This document shows positions 8,872-18,096 of a DNA stretch of 64,000 bases, piece by piece. Origin of the DNA: an uncultured Collinsella sp. (GTDB lineage Bacteria; Actinomycetota; Coriobacteriia; Coriobacteriales; Coriobacteriaceae); the NCBI GenBank assembly GCA_900544865.1, contig UQXA01000002.1:85473-149472 (forward strand), written 5' to 3'. The notes beneath the pieces are model-generated. The model was not told the DNA's origin. It worked only from the letters and a program-made list of their open reading frames with translations, and did no database searches. How positions within the stretch are numbered: the first letter of the stretch is position 1; every line of letters begins with the position of its first letter. A program made the translations under genes and the position numbers.

Positions 8872-10032
8872 CTACTTGGACAGCTCGTCGGCGAGGGCCT
8901 CGATCTGGGCGCGCGAGGCGTCGTTGAGCGAACCCAGGACGGTCACTTTGTTCTGCGTCAGGGTGATGTTCTTCATGCCCTCGAGCTCCTTGGTCATAAC
9001 TTTGGCAGCCGCGGGTGCCCAAGAGCCGGCCTCGACGAGCGCCACCGTACGGTTCTGGTAGGCGTGCTCGGCGAGCGTATGGATGAAGGTGCTCATGCAC
9101 GGGAAGATCTCGCCCTGATAGGTGATGGAAGCGAGCACCAGGCGGTCGTAGCGGAACGCATCCTCAACGGCCTCGGCCATGTCGTCGCGAGCCAGGTCAA
9201 AGACGGAAACCTTCTGGCCGCGAGCCTCGAGCGCTGCAGCGAGCTCCTCGACGGCAGCCTTCAGATGGCCGTACACGCTCGCATAGGCAATCGTGATGCC
9301 CTTGTCCTCGGGCTGGTAGCTCGACCAGGTGTTATAGGTGTCGAGGTAATAGCCCAGGTTCTCGGTCAGTACGGGGCCGTGGAGCGGACAGATGATCTGG
9401 ATATCCAGATCGGCGGCCTTCTTGAGGACGGCCTGCACGAACTTGCCGAACTTACCGACGATGCCAAAGTAGTAGCGGCGAGCCTCACAAGCCCACCCTT
9501 CCGGATCCTCGATGTCGTTGGCGCCAAACTTGCCAAAGCCGTCGGCACTAAAGAGCACCTTGTCGGTGGACTCGTAGGAGAAGATCACCTCGGGCCAGTG
9601 AACGTTGGGGGCGCCGATAAAGGTCAGGCTGTGGCCGCCCAGGTCGAGCACATCGCCCTCTTTGACGACCATCTTGCGCTCGGGGTAGTCGGTGCCAAAG
9701 TAGTTGACCATCATGCGAAAGGCGCCCATGCTGGCCACAATCTGTGCCTGGGGATAGCGCTCCATAAAGGCGGCGATGCCGGCGGAGTGATCGGGCTCCA
9801 TGTGATGGACGATCAGGTAGTCGGGCGTACGGCCATCGAGCACGGCCTCGAGGTTGCCGAGCCACTCGTCGACAAAGTCAGCGTCAACCGAATCGGCGAC
9901 GGCGATCTTGTCGCCCAAGATAACGTAGCTGTTGTATGCCATACCGTTCTCGGACACGTCGTACTGGCCCTCGAACAGGTCAATGTCGTGATCGTCGACG
10001 CCAATGTAGCGGATATCCTTGGTGATCTCCAT
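8872..10032 (-). CDS. Flavodiiron protein (FprA/ROO-like A-type flavoprotein)
   Basis: 386 residues from ATG 10032, chosen because AGGAGG lies about 9 bases upstream. The N-terminal metallo-beta-lactamase fold carries the diiron motif HHMEPDHS and further ligands (SADGFG, CPLHGPV). The C-terminal flavodoxin domain begins near residue 250 (ITIAYASVYGHLKAAVEELA). Flavodiiron proteins reduce O2 or NO to protect anaerobes. It is a single gene with its own upstream region, so redox partners such as rubredoxin must be encoded elsewhere. Confidence 0.92.
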   Translation of the reverse strand: MEITKDIRYIGVDDHDIDLFEGQYDVSENGMAYNSYVILGDKIAVADSVDADFVDEWLGNLEAVLDGRTPDYLIVHHMEPDHSAGIAAFMERYPQAQIVASMGAFRMMVNYFGTDYPERKMVVKEGDVLDLGGHSLTFIGAPNVHWPEVIFSYESTDKVLFSADGFGKFGANDIEDPEGWACEARRYYFGIVGKFGKFVQAVLKKAADLDIQIICPLHGPVLTENLGYYLDTYNTWSSYQPEDKGITIAYASVYGHLKAAVEELAAALEARGQKVSVFDLARDDMAEAVEDAFRYDRLVLASITYQGEIFPCMSTFIHTLAEHAYQNRTVALVEAGSWAPAAAKVMTKELEGMKNITLTQNKVTVLGSLNDASRAQIEALADELSK

Positions 10033-10161
10033 CAGGCAAAGCCTCCTAGATAGACAAAAGAGCCCGTCTATCATAGCACTCGCCTTCATAGCCACGGCTA
10101 TCTGTCAGCATCCTTACCGATTGTAATTGAGGCGGAATATACTGCCGTTGACCTGTGCAAA

Positions 10162-11193
10162 CTATGAGCGCGGTATCGCCGTGCTATGTCGAATAATGAG
10201 TTGGCCGGGAATACGAATGGCAACGGTTTTGCCCGCCGTACCCGCCTCGGGAACCGCATGCTCGAACACCTCGCGTCCGCGCTGATGTAGATCGAATCGC
10301 ACGGTCGTGAGCTCGTTGTGTGCTACAAAATCATCGAGCGAATCATCGACGCCCACCACGCTCACGTCCTCGGGCACGCGCAGACCGCTATCGCGCAGCG
10401 CTGCAATCGCGCCATTTGCCATCTGGTCGTTTGCCGCATAAATCGCCGTCATGGTGCGATCGTGCTCGGCCAGGTACCTGCCGGCCTCGTAGCCGCTGTT
10501 GGCAGACCAGTCGCCCTCGAGCGGCTCTGCCGGCTCGATGTGTTTACGCTCGAGTGCATCCTGCCAACCGGCACGACGAAATTGCTCGTCGACCGAGAAC
10601 GACGGGCCGCCAATATAGCGAATCTGCTCGTGCCCCAGCTCAAACAGGTGATCCATAAGCAATAGCGAGCAGCCGTAATGGTCGGAATCGACCGTGGTCA
10701 CCCGCGGGTGCGCATACATGGTAACGATGACCGTGCCAATGCCCGGCAGTGGATCAAACGTCTCAAAATCGGGCGCCATGCGGCTCATGCCGATGATGAT
10801 GCCGTCCACCGGCAATGCGGCCATACGACGCGTGGCCTCGGCAAGCGAGAATTCCTCGGTCTTGGACATCTCGACCAGCGTGATGGCGCAATTATGCTCG
10901 CGAGCAGCGCTGGCGATGCCGTCGATCATTGAGAGGTTGCCAAACTTGGTGACATCGTTGATGCATAGGCCTACCGAATGGTAACGGCCGTCGCGCAGCG
11001 AGCGACCGGCATAACTCGGACGAAAGCCGAGCTCTTGCATAGCGGCCTGCACGCGCTGGCGCGTCTGCTCGTTAACGTTGGGCAAACCGTTGGCGACGCG
11101 CGAAACCGTCTGCTGCGAAACGCCAGCAGCACGGGCGACGTCGGCCATGGAGACCGGACGCGTACCTGTATCGTTGGACGGGCGCCTTGCCAC
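10162..11193 (-). CDS. LacI-family repressor of the galKT operon (GalR-like)
   Basis: 343 residues. The N-terminal LacI helix-turn-helix has MADVARAAGVSQQTVSRVANG and the hinge region GRSLRDGRYHSVG; a periplasmic-binding-protein-like sensor domain follows with GYEAGRYLAEHDRTMTAIYA and VSVVGVDDSLDDFV. The gene is divergent from galK, and the intergenic region holds three copies of GTTAACGTACTC, one near its own start, so it likely represses both galKT and itself. The inducer would be galactose or a derivative by analogy with GalR. Confidence 0.9.
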   Translation of the reverse strand: MARRPSNDTGTRPVSMADVARAAGVSQQTVSRVANGLPNVNEQTRQRVQAAMQELGFRPSYAGRSLRDGRYHSVGLCINDVTKFGNLSMIDGIASAAREHNCAITLVEMSKTEEFSLAEATRRMAALPVDGIIIGMSRMAPDFETFDPLPGIGTVIVTMYAHPRVTTVDSDHYGCSLLLMDHLFELGHEQIRYIGGPSFSVDEQFRRAGWQDALERKHIEPAEPLEGDWSANSGYEAGRYLAEHDRTMTAIYAANDQMANGAIAALRDSGLRVPEDVSVVGVDDSLDDFVAHNELTTVRFDLHQRGREVFEHAVPEAGTAGKTVAIRIPGQLIIRHSTAIPRS

Positions 11194-11287
11194 AGGATCA
11201 CCTTCACCCTTGCGAGATCTGAATAGCGTGAATGCCGGCCCGGGCAGAAATACATCCCGCGCCGAGGCCCGCTATCGTCGGACGCAT

Positions 11288-11491
11288 GTTAACGTACTCT
11301 ACTTTTTCTATCTGCATCTCTTCTGCTTTATAAGTCCATACGGCAGTACCGTTCACGGCTGTATTTCTACCGATTACCAGATTCTCAAAAAGTGACAAGC
11401 GATGTGTTATGAGTACGTTAACATAGCCCGTAACGTGCGGTATCGTGAACACTTGGTTCATGCCGCTTCAAGTTGTTAACGTACTCATAAC
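11288..11491. promoter_or_regulatory. LacI-type operators in galR-galK intergenic region
   Basis: GTTAACGTACTC occurs at 11288-11299 and within 11475-11491, and inverted within 11406-11422. The last two are perfect 17-bp inverted copies (GTTATGAGTACGTTAAC and its complement) 52 bases apart, a layout suited to repressor looping. An ACCGTTCACGG motif lies between at 11348-11358. Confidence 0.7.
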
Positions 11492-11531
11492 GACGCAAAA
11501 CCCACCCGTGCGCGCCAAGGAAAGGACTCCC

Positions 11532-12737
11532 ATGACCACCCCCGACGAAAAGACATTCGCCACGCTCACCAAGCTGTTCGAGGAGGAGTTTGGCCCCATC
11601 GGCGACCGCCAGGTGCTCTACGTGCACGCGCCCGGCCGTTCCGAGATCAGCGGCAACCACACCGACCACGAGGGTGGCCACGTTATCGCCGGTTCGCTCG
11701 ATGTCGCTGTCGACGGCATCGCCGTGGCAACCGACTCCAACAAGGTTCGCGTCGCCGACGAGGGCTATCCTACGTTTGAGATCACGCTCGACACGCTGGA
11801 TGTTCAGGAGTCCGAGAAGGGCACGTCCGCAAGCCTCGTCCGCGGCATGGCCCACGAAATCGCTACTCTTGGCGTTGAGCCCCACGGCTTCGACTTCGCC
11901 TTCACCTGCTCCGTCCCCTCGGGCGGCGGCCTTTCCAGCTCTGCCGCCGTCGAGGCCGCATACGGTCGTGCCATGGAGACGCTCTGGGGCGCGCCCGCCA
12001 TTGAGCCCGTCACGCTCGCGCAGATGAGCCAGCGCACCGAGAACAACTATTACGGCAAGCCCTGCGGTCTGATGGACCAGGCCGCCGTATGTCTGGGCGG
12101 CCTTGCCTACATGGACTTTGAGGACCAGGCTCAGCCTAAAACCCAGAAGCTCGAGCTCAACTTTGAGGATCACGGCTATGCGCTTGTGCTCGTTAAAGTG
12201 GGCGCCGACCACGTGGCCGCCACCGACGACTACGCCGCCGTTCCGCGCGAGATGCAGGACGTCGCCGCCGAGTTTGGCAAGGCACGCCTGTGCGAGGTAA
12301 ACGTTGCCGACTTTGACGCCAAGCTCCCCGAGCTGCGCGCCAAGCTGGGCGACCGCGCCTGCCTGCGCGCCGTTCACTACTGGTACGAGAACGGCCTGGT
12401 CGACAAGCGCTGGGCAGCTCTGAACGCCGGCGACATCGACCAGTTCCTGGTCCTGACGCGCGAGTCCGGCGCCAGCTCTGCCATGTACCTGCAGAATGTT
12501 GTTGCCAAGCTGGGTTCCGAGCAGCCTTCCATGTATGCCCTGGCGCTGGCCGAGCACGTGCTCGACGGCCGCGGCGCCGTCCGTATCCACGGTGGCGGCT
12601 TTGGTGGCACCATCCAGGCCTTCGTGCCGCTCGACCTGGTCGACACCTTCATTGCCAAGATGAACGGCTGGCTGGGCGAGGGCTCTGCCCGTCACTACGC
12701 CATCTCTGACAAGGGGGCTTACGCGGCATGGCTGTAA
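11532..12737 (+). CDS. galK: Galactokinase
   Basis: 401-residue GHMP kinase that phosphorylates galactose to galactose-1-P. The galactokinase signature is GRSEISGNHTDHEGG, the phosphate-binding loop SVPSGGGLSSSAAVEAAYG, and the C-terminal GHMP motif HGGGFGGTIQAFV. The ATG at 11532 with AAAGGA 7 bases upstream is preferred to an in-frame ATG at 11445, which lies ahead of an operator. It overlaps galT by 10 bases. No galE is in the window. Confidence 0.95.
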   Translation: MTTPDEKTFATLTKLFEEEFGPIGDRQVLYVHAPGRSEISGNHTDHEGGHVIAGSLDVAVDGIAVATDSNKVRVADEGYPTFEITLDTLDVQESEKGTSASLVRGMAHEIATLGVEPHGFDFAFTCSVPSGGGLSSSAAVEAAYGRAMETLWGAPAIEPVTLAQMSQRTENNYYGKPCGLMDQAAVCLGGLAYMDFEDQAQPKTQKLELNFEDHGYALVLVKVGADHVAATDDYAAVPREMQDVAAEFGKARLCEVNVADFDAKLPELRAKLGDRACLRAVHYWYENGLVDKRWAALNAGDIDQFLVLTRESGASSAMYLQNVVAKLGSEQPSMYALALAEHVLDGRGAVRIHGGGFGGTIQAFVPLDLVDTFIAKMNGWLGEGSARHYAISDKGAYAAWL

Positions 12738-14356
12738 TGACTGACGTGCGCGAGGCCGCACAGAACCTGATCGAGTACGCCATCCACCGATCGATGATCG
12801 GCCAGGACGACCGCATCTGGGCATACAACACCATTTTGGAGTGCATCGGCGCTACGGGACCGGCGCTCGACATGGCCTGGGCGCTCCAGGTTGAGAAACT
12901 ATCGCTCTTGCACCCCGATACACTCCCCGACTTTGATCTTGAAGGCACGCTTGCCGCGCTTTCCGAGGCCGCCGTTGTCAACGGTGCCGCCGAGGACACG
13001 ACATCGGGCCGCGACCGCATCGCCATGCGCATCATGGGCGTGCTGATGCCGAGGCCTTCGGTTGTAAACGAGGAATTCAACGGCCGCATTGGTGTCAACG
13101 AGCCCCGCGCCGCAACCGACTGGTTCTACGGCCTGTGCTGCGACGCCGGCTACGTGCGCCGCGCCGCCATCGCGCGCAATATCAAATGGAGCACCCCCAC
13201 CAACTGGGGCGACCTGGAGATCACCATCAACCTGTCAAAGCCCGAAAAGGATCCGCGCGACATTGCCGCGGCCGGCGCCGCAAAGAACACGGGCGAGAAG
13301 TATCCCGCCTGTCAGCTCTGCATTGAAAACGAGGGCTACCCCGGACGCTCCGCCGCAGCCGACGGTGGCGCTCACCCCGCCCGCCAGAATCTGCGCGTTA
13401 TCCCCATCCAGCTCGACGGCGAGCGCTGGGGTTTCCAGTACAGCCCGTATGCGTATTTTAACGAGCACTGCATCACGATGAGCTCCGAGCATCGCCCGAT
13501 GCACGTGGACCGCAAGGGTCTGACCTGCCTGCTCGACTTTGTCGACCTGTTCCCGCACTACTTTATTGGCTCCAACGCCGACCTGCCTATCGTGGGCGGC
13601 TCGATCTTGTCGCACGACCACTTCCAGGGCGGCTCGCACGAGTTCCCCATGATGCATGCCGCCGAGGTCTCGCAGTTTAGCGTGCCCGGTTTTGACCAGG
13701 TCAGCGGTACCGTGCTGCAGTGGCCGCTCTCGGTGCTGCGCCTGCGCTCGCATGACCGCGCCCAGCTGCTCGACGCTGCCGAGAAGATTATCCTCGCCTG
13801 GCGCGAGTGGACCGATGAGTCTGTGGGCGTCATCGCGTACACAGCCGATGGCGTGGCGCACAACACCGTGACGCCCGTCATCCGCCGCGTCGACTCTCGC
13901 GGAAATGCCGGCGGCGAAATCTACGAGGCCTACCTGGCGCTTCGCTGCAATATCACGACCGACGAGCACCCGCTAGGCGTTTTCCACCCGCATGCCGAGT
14001 ACCACCACATTAAGAAGGAGAACATCGGCCTGATCGAGGTCATGGGCCTGGCCATTTTGCCGCCACGCCTGGTTCCCGAGCTCGGCGCCGTCCGCGAGCA
14101 CCTGCTGGCCGCCAAGGTCGACGCAAGCTACGACCTTGGCGCCGCACTCGAGGGCGACGACCTTTGCCGCAGCCACGCCGCATGGGCCGAGGATGTCTTT
14201 GCACGCCGCGCCGATGAACTTACGACCGACAACGCCACCGATATCCTGCACGAGGAGGTGGGCGTGGTGTTTGGCCACGTGCTCGACAACGCCGGCGTCT
14301 TTAAATGGGACGAGGCAGGACGCGCCGCCCAGCAGCGCTTTATCGACTCGCTGTAG
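12728..14356 (+). CDS. galT: UDP-glucose--hexose-1-phosphate uridylyltransferase, class II GalT
   Basis: 542-residue type 2 GalT as found in Firmicutes and Coriobacteriia (longer than the about 350-residue E. coli type). Motifs include WSTPTNWGDLEITIN, FNEHCITMSSEHRPMHVDR, and a conserved HDHFQGGSHEFPM segment carrying the nucleophilic histidine region. It transfers UMP from UDP-glucose to galactose-1-P. The start at 12728 overlaps the galK stop; an ATG at 12737 is an alternative. The operon ends at a strong terminator at 14411. Confidence 0.94.
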   Translation: MAVMTDVREAAQNLIEYAIHRSMIGQDDRIWAYNTILECIGATGPALDMAWALQVEKLSLLHPDTLPDFDLEGTLAALSEAAVVNGAAEDTTSGRDRIAMRIMGVLMPRPSVVNEEFNGRIGVNEPRAATDWFYGLCCDAGYVRRAAIARNIKWSTPTNWGDLEITINLSKPEKDPRDIAAAGAAKNTGEKYPACQLCIENEGYPGRSAAADGGAHPARQNLRVIPIQLDGERWGFQYSPYAYFNEHCITMSSEHRPMHVDRKGLTCLLDFVDLFPHYFIGSNADLPIVGGSILSHDHFQGGSHEFPMMHAAEVSQFSVPGFDQVSGTVLQWPLSVLRLRSHDRAQLLDAAEKIILAWREWTDESVGVIAYTADGVAHNTVTPVIRRVDSRGNAGGEIYEAYLALRCNITTDEHPLGVFHPHAEYHHIKKENIGLIEVMGLAILPPRLVPELGAVREHLLAAKVDASYDLGAALEGDDLCRSHAAWAEDVFARRADELTTDNATDILHEEVGVVFGHVLDNAGVFKWDEAGRAAQQRFIDSL

Positions 14357-14410
14357 AGCACAGACCCGGACGCTCAACGGCAGCCCCCACGACATAGCCA
14401 CCTACACGAC

Positions 14411-14448
14411 AACGGCGCCCGCCGGCAACATCGCCGGCGGGCGCCGTT
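14411..14448 (+). terminator. Terminator of galKT
   Basis: Perfect 16-bp GC-rich stem (AACGGCGCCCGCCGGC and its complement) around AACATC, ending in TTTT. Confidence 0.85.
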
Positions 14449-14482
14449 TTCTGATGCAAGGGTAGCTAATTTGCACCAAAAC

Positions 14483-14517
14483 AAGGAGTGTTCCAAACTG
14501 CCGGCAGAGAAGGAGCG
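14483..14517. repeat. Left flanking direct repeat of the ATPase module
   Basis: 35 bases beginning AAGGAGTGTTCCAAACTGCC, repeated with four mismatches at 15992-16026. The two copies bracket exactly one gene, the DUF4143 ATPase. Confidence 0.65.
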
Positions 14518-14537
14518 CCCCAGGTGCCGACCTAAAC

Positions 14538-14630
14538 CCCACATTATTCGATGGAAAAACGTGGTTACCTCCCACATTATTCGATGGAAAAACGTGGTTT
14601 ACTCCCACATTTTTCGATGGAAAGACCAAG
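14538..14630. repeat. Three tandem 33-nt repeats upstream of the ATPase gene
   Basis: Units at 14538, 14571 and 14604 start CCCACATTATTCGATGGAAA (third unit CCCACATTTTTCG). Units 1 and 2 end AACGTGG, giving a small imperfect dyad CCAC..GTGG in each; the third has decayed. The position 36 bases before the ATPase start suggests regulator binding or expression control. Confidence 0.6.
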
Positions 14631-14666
14631 ACGGTCTTATACTAACCATGATCGTTAGGGGGCAGT

Positions 14667-15968
14667 ATGCAGCGACAGCTAATGGACGAACTCATCGCTT
14701 GGAAATCTAGGGCAAACCGCAAGCCCCTCCTGCTTAAGGGGGCCCGCCAGACGGGAAAAACCTGGCTTCTCAACGAATTCGCAGGCCAGCAGTATCAAAA
14801 CGTCATCCGTTTTGACTTTATGCTCGAACCGGGCGCACGTTCGCTGTTCGACGGAAGCCTTGACCCCAAACGCATCATCTCCCAGATAGAGCTCCTGCGC
14901 GGCCAGACCATAACGCCGACAGACACGCTCATCATCTTCGACGAAATCCAAGAGGCACCGCGTGGCATCACCTCGCTCAAATACTTCAACGAGCTGGCGC
15001 CGGAATACCATATCATGGCAGCCGGCTCCTATATGGGGCTCGCGCTCCGACGCGAAAACGAGTCGTTCCCCGTCGGCAAGATCGACCAGCTTACCATGCG
15101 CCCCATGGGGTTTGTCGAGTTCGTTCGTGCCGTCGATGGCGATCCGCTCGCAGATGCCATCCTTGCCGCAGACATGGACCTGCTGGCGAATGTTTCCGAA
15201 AAGCTCGAGCGCCTGCTCAAGGAATACCTCGTTGTCGGTGGCATGCCAGAAGTTGTCTCCGCTTTCGCCGCCTCCCACGATTTCATCGAGGCCCGCAGGC
15301 TTCAGCAGCAAATCATCGAAGCTTATGAATCCGATTTTGGCAAGCATGCGCCAGCCCGCATCGTCGAGCGCATGAGGCTGGTTTGGAAATCCCTTCCCGG
15401 CCAGCTCGCAAAGGAAAACAAGAAGTTCGTCTACGGCGCGCTTCGTCCCGGGGCGCGCGCACGCGATTTTGAGGAAAGCCTCCAGTGGCTCATGGACTAT
15501 GGAATCGTTCATAAGGTACCACGTGTTTCCGCTCTAAAGGCGCCGCTCTCGAGCTATGAAGACCTCTCGGGCTTCAAACTGTTCTGCATCGACACCGGCA
15601 TCCTCGGAGCGCTCTCCGGCCTCACGCCAGCCATTGTTCTGAACGGGCCCGCTGTTTTTACGGAGTTCAAAGGCTCGCTGACCGAGCAATACGTCGCACA
15701 GGAGCTTTTGCTCCAAGGCAATACTCCCGCGTATTGGTCATCCTCCTCCGGCAATGCAGAGACTGACTTTGCCGTCGACCATGCGGGGACCGTGCTTCCG
15801 CTCGAGGTCAAGGCGGCAGAGAATCTCAAAGCAAAGAGCCTGAGGATTGCCTGCGAGAAGTTCAAGCTCGAGCGCTGCGTGAGAACATCGTTAGCGGCAT
15901 ATAGAGACGAAGGCACGCTCGTCAATATTCCGCTCTGGGAGATTGGGCAAATCGACAAGCTGGCATAG
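14667..15968 (+). CDS. AAA-family ATPase with C-terminal DUF4143 domain
   Basis: 433-residue protein with Walker A LLKGARQTGKTWLL, Walker B TLIIFDEIQ and a DUF4143 C-terminal domain; NAETDFAV followed by LEVKA resembles a PD-(D/E)XK nuclease core. AGGGGG lies just upstream of the ATG. This family is abundant and mobile in gut anaerobes, often as single genes; its function is unknown, possibly DNA-directed or toxin-like. Flanking 35-bp direct repeats and three upstream tandem repeats mark it as an inserted module between galT and the lac operon. Confidence 0.88.
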   Translation: MQRQLMDELIAWKSRANRKPLLLKGARQTGKTWLLNEFAGQQYQNVIRFDFMLEPGARSLFDGSLDPKRIISQIELLRGQTITPTDTLIIFDEIQEAPRGITSLKYFNELAPEYHIMAAGSYMGLALRRENESFPVGKIDQLTMRPMGFVEFVRAVDGDPLADAILAADMDLLANVSEKLERLLKEYLVVGGMPEVVSAFAASHDFIEARRLQQQIIEAYESDFGKHAPARIVERMRLVWKSLPGQLAKENKKFVYGALRPGARARDFEESLQWLMDYGIVHKVPRVSALKAPLSSYEDLSGFKLFCIDTGILGALSGLTPAIVLNGPAVFTEFKGSLTEQYVAQELLLQGNTPAYWSSSSGNAETDFAVDHAGTVLPLEVKAAENLKAKSLRIACEKFKLERCVRTSLAAYRDEGTLVNIPLWEIGQIDKLA

Positions 15969-15991
15969 GCGCTGTGGAGGGGGTGCCCCGT

Positions 15992-16026
15992 AAGGAGTGT
16001 CCCAAACTGCCGGCAAAAAAGGAACG
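15992..16026. repeat. Right flanking direct repeat of the ATPase module
   Basis: 35-base copy of the repeat at 14483-14517 with four mismatches (AAGGAGTGTCCCAAACTGCC...), same orientation, 23 bases past the ATPase stop. Confidence 0.65.
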
Positions 16027-16084
16027 TCTCTATCTGCCGCATTCCCGAAGCAAGGCAACGCCGATGTTTTGGCAACGGCAGCGA

Positions 16085-16222
16085 GCGGGCCGCATTTGAG
16101 ACAAGGTGACGTGAAACGAAAGGGCGCTGACCTTCTGGTCGCGCCCTTGAAGTTGAACGTCAGATTGTCCAAATGCGGCCCGCGCAGCGTCGAGCCGTTA
16201 CGCGGTTTGGTAAAACCGCGTA
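16085..16222 (-). ncRNA. Candidate structured RNA element, 3' of lacC
   Basis: Plus-strand coordinates of pairing arms: 16085-16098 with 16170-16183 (14 bp), 16100-16104 with 16165-16169, 16108-16112 with 16157-16161, 16120-16127 with 16141-16148, inner GACC/GGTC around TTCT, and a separate 10-bp hairpin 16199-16222 with a GGTA loop. A second element at 18328-18464 has the same layout and conserved unpaired bases but different stem sequences that still pair. It starts three bases past the lacC stop on the minus strand, so a 3'-UTR or intercistronic RNA is likely. Possible relation to the published Collinsella-1 RNA motif could not be checked. Confidence 0.65.
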
Positions 16223-16225
16223 ACC

Positions 16226-17161
16226 CTAAAGCTCCGTTACTTCAACGTTGTTGTAGATCTCGTCCCAGCGGTCCATGACCAGGTGACCGGTCTTGGGATC
16301 CATAGCGTTGAGTTTGCCGCAAGTATTGGCGGTCTTGAGCACCGTGACGTCGTCGGCGCCAGCAGCAATGGCATGTGCAAAGCCGGCGATGGTCGAGTCG
16401 CCGGAACCCGTTGCGTTCACAGCCGCAATCGCGGGCGTCTTGGCGCGGAACGCGCGACCCTCATGGAAGCCAACCGAACCGGCAGCGCCCATCGAAACGA
16501 CAACCCAGGGGATACCGGCAAAACGGTCATCGGCGGCGAGCGCCTCGCGCAGGGCATCGACATCATCGGTCGTAAAGGACGTACCCAGCAGGCCGTTAAT
16601 CTCGGTCAGGTTGGGCTTTACGAGCTCAGGCTTAGCGTCGGACTCCAGCGCGGCCTCCAGCGATGCACCCGAGGTGTCGAGCAGCACCTTGGCGCCCGCC
16701 TCCTCGGCGATCTTGACGAGCTCGGCATAGTAGCCGGCATCGACGCCACGCGGCAGCGAGCCCGAAAGCGTCACGACGTCCGCCTTCGCTGCGAGCTCGG
16801 CGAACTTGGCCGTAAAGGCCTCGAGCTCGGCCGGGGCGATCTGCGGGCCGCTCTCCAGCAGCTCGGTCTGATTACCCTCGTGCAGGATATTCAGGCAGAT
16901 GCGCGTCTCACCGGCAATAGGCACAAAGTCGTTCTTGACGCCGTCGGCATCCATAAGCTCGGCCATATAGGCACCCATGTGGCCGCCGAGCAGGCCGGTC
17001 GCGAGCACGTCGTCACCCAGCTGCAGCAGCACGCGACTCACGTTGAGGCCCTTGCCGCCAGCGGTCTTTTCGGGTGTCACACGGTTAACATCGTCGATGA
17101 TCAGCTTGTCGAGCTGATAGCGCGTATCAATCGACGGGTTCATGGTAACGGTCAGAATCAT
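16226..17161 (-). CDS. lacC: Tagatose-6-phosphate kinase / 1-phosphofructokinase family (LacC)
   Basis: 311-residue PfkB-family kinase. ILTVTMNPSIDTRY at the N-terminus, the KTAGGKGLNVSRVL region and the ATP-site NATGSGDSTIAGFAHA with the catalytic Asp are typical of LacC/FruK. The ATG at 17161 has AGGAG 7 bases upstream. It lies in a lacC-lacX-lacB-lacA order, so phosphorylation of tagatose-6-P to tagatose-1,6-bisphosphate is the likely reaction. A close paralogue is at 39730-40665. Confidence 0.92.
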   Translation of the reverse strand: MILTVTMNPSIDTRYQLDKLIIDDVNRVTPEKTAGGKGLNVSRVLLQLGDDVLATGLLGGHMGAYMAELMDADGVKNDFVPIAGETRICLNILHEGNQTELLESGPQIAPAELEAFTAKFAELAAKADVVTLSGSLPRGVDAGYYAELVKIAEEAGAKVLLDTSGASLEAALESDAKPELVKPNLTEINGLLGTSFTTDDVDALREALAADDRFAGIPWVVVSMGAAGSVGFHEGRAFRAKTPAIAAVNATGSGDSTIAGFAHAIAAGADDVTVLKTANTCGKLNAMDPKTGHLVMDRWDEIYNNVEVTEL

Positions 17162-17214
17162 GTTGAACTCCTGTTCCGGGGCGGCATAACCCGCCCCAAA
17201 CATACGATAGCTCG

Positions 17215-18096
17215 TTAAAGGATCTCGATCTCAAAGCCGCGGGTGACGGTCTCTCCCGGCTTGGCCACCAGGCAGCCGCGCTTGTGCTCCAGAATATCGT
17301 CCTCGTCGGAGCAGGTGGACAGGCCGCCCCACGGTTCCACGGCCACAAAGTCGCCCTCGGGCTTGCTCCACACAATCAGGTATGGCATATCGGGGAACGT
17401 CAGGCGCACGCCCTTGTCCTCGGTTTTCTTGGTAAGCGTAACCACGTGGCTCTCGAGCACGTCAAAGATGGTCTCTGCGAAGTCAAAGAGTTCGTGGGTC
17501 AGCGGCAGGTCATGGCCAACCATCGGGTTCTTGCTGCGATGCTCAACATCAATCAGGCCCGTCGAGGGAACGGCAGTACAGAGCTCGGCGGCCTCGCGCT
17601 GCTCAAAACGGAGCTCGTAGTCGTCGTAGGACTCGCCCTCGTCAAGCGGGCACTTAAAGCCAGGGTGACCGCCCACAAAGAACGGCATGTCCTCGGTGCC
17701 CTCATTGGTCACCTCGTACGACACGGCCACCTTCTCCGCATCGATCGTGTAACGAGCAACGATCTTAAACGGATACGGGTACTGCTCGAGCAACTCGGCA
17801 TGGTCGGCAGAGCTTAAGCTCAGCACAACCATGTTGTCGCTCTGCTCCTCGAGCTTCCACTCCTGCTTGCGAGCAAAGCCGTGGCGGGCGAGCTTGACCT
17901 CGCGGCCGCCCATGGTCATTGCGCGACCGTCACGAAGGCCGCCGCAGATCGGGAAACAAATGGGTGCCTGGCCCGACCACACCGCCGGGTCGCCCTGCCA
18001 CAGGTACTCACGGCCGTTGGCCGTAATAGAAGTGAACGACCCGCCCGCCGTGCTCAGTGCCACGCGGATAGAACCGTTATCAAGAACAAACTCCAT
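17215..18096 (-). CDS. lacX: Aldose 1-epimerase family protein (LacX-like)
   Basis: 293 residues. The conserved segments GREYLWQGDPAVWSGQAPI and PFFVGGHPGFKCPLDEG match the LacX/YeaD-type galactose mutarotase superfamily, which differs from classical GalM. In lactococcal lac operons lacX sits beside the tagatose genes; its exact substrate is not established. The ATG at 18096 follows AAAGGGAAGG. It is in operon with lacC 53 bases downstream and has a close paralogue at 40724-41605 beside the second lacC, so the lacC-lacX pair has been duplicated as a unit. Confidence 0.88.
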   Translation of the reverse strand: MEFVLDNGSIRVALSTAGGSFTSITANGREYLWQGDPAVWSGQAPICFPICGGLRDGRAMTMGGREVKLARHGFARKQEWKLEEQSDNMVVLSLSSADHAELLEQYPYPFKIVARYTIDAEKVAVSYEVTNEGTEDMPFFVGGHPGFKCPLDEGESYDDYELRFEQREAAELCTAVPSTGLIDVEHRSKNPMVGHDLPLTHELFDFAETIFDVLESHVVTLTKKTEDKGVRLTFPDMPYLIVWSKPEGDFVAVEPWGGLSTCSDEDDILEHKRGCLVAKPGETVTRGFEIEIL

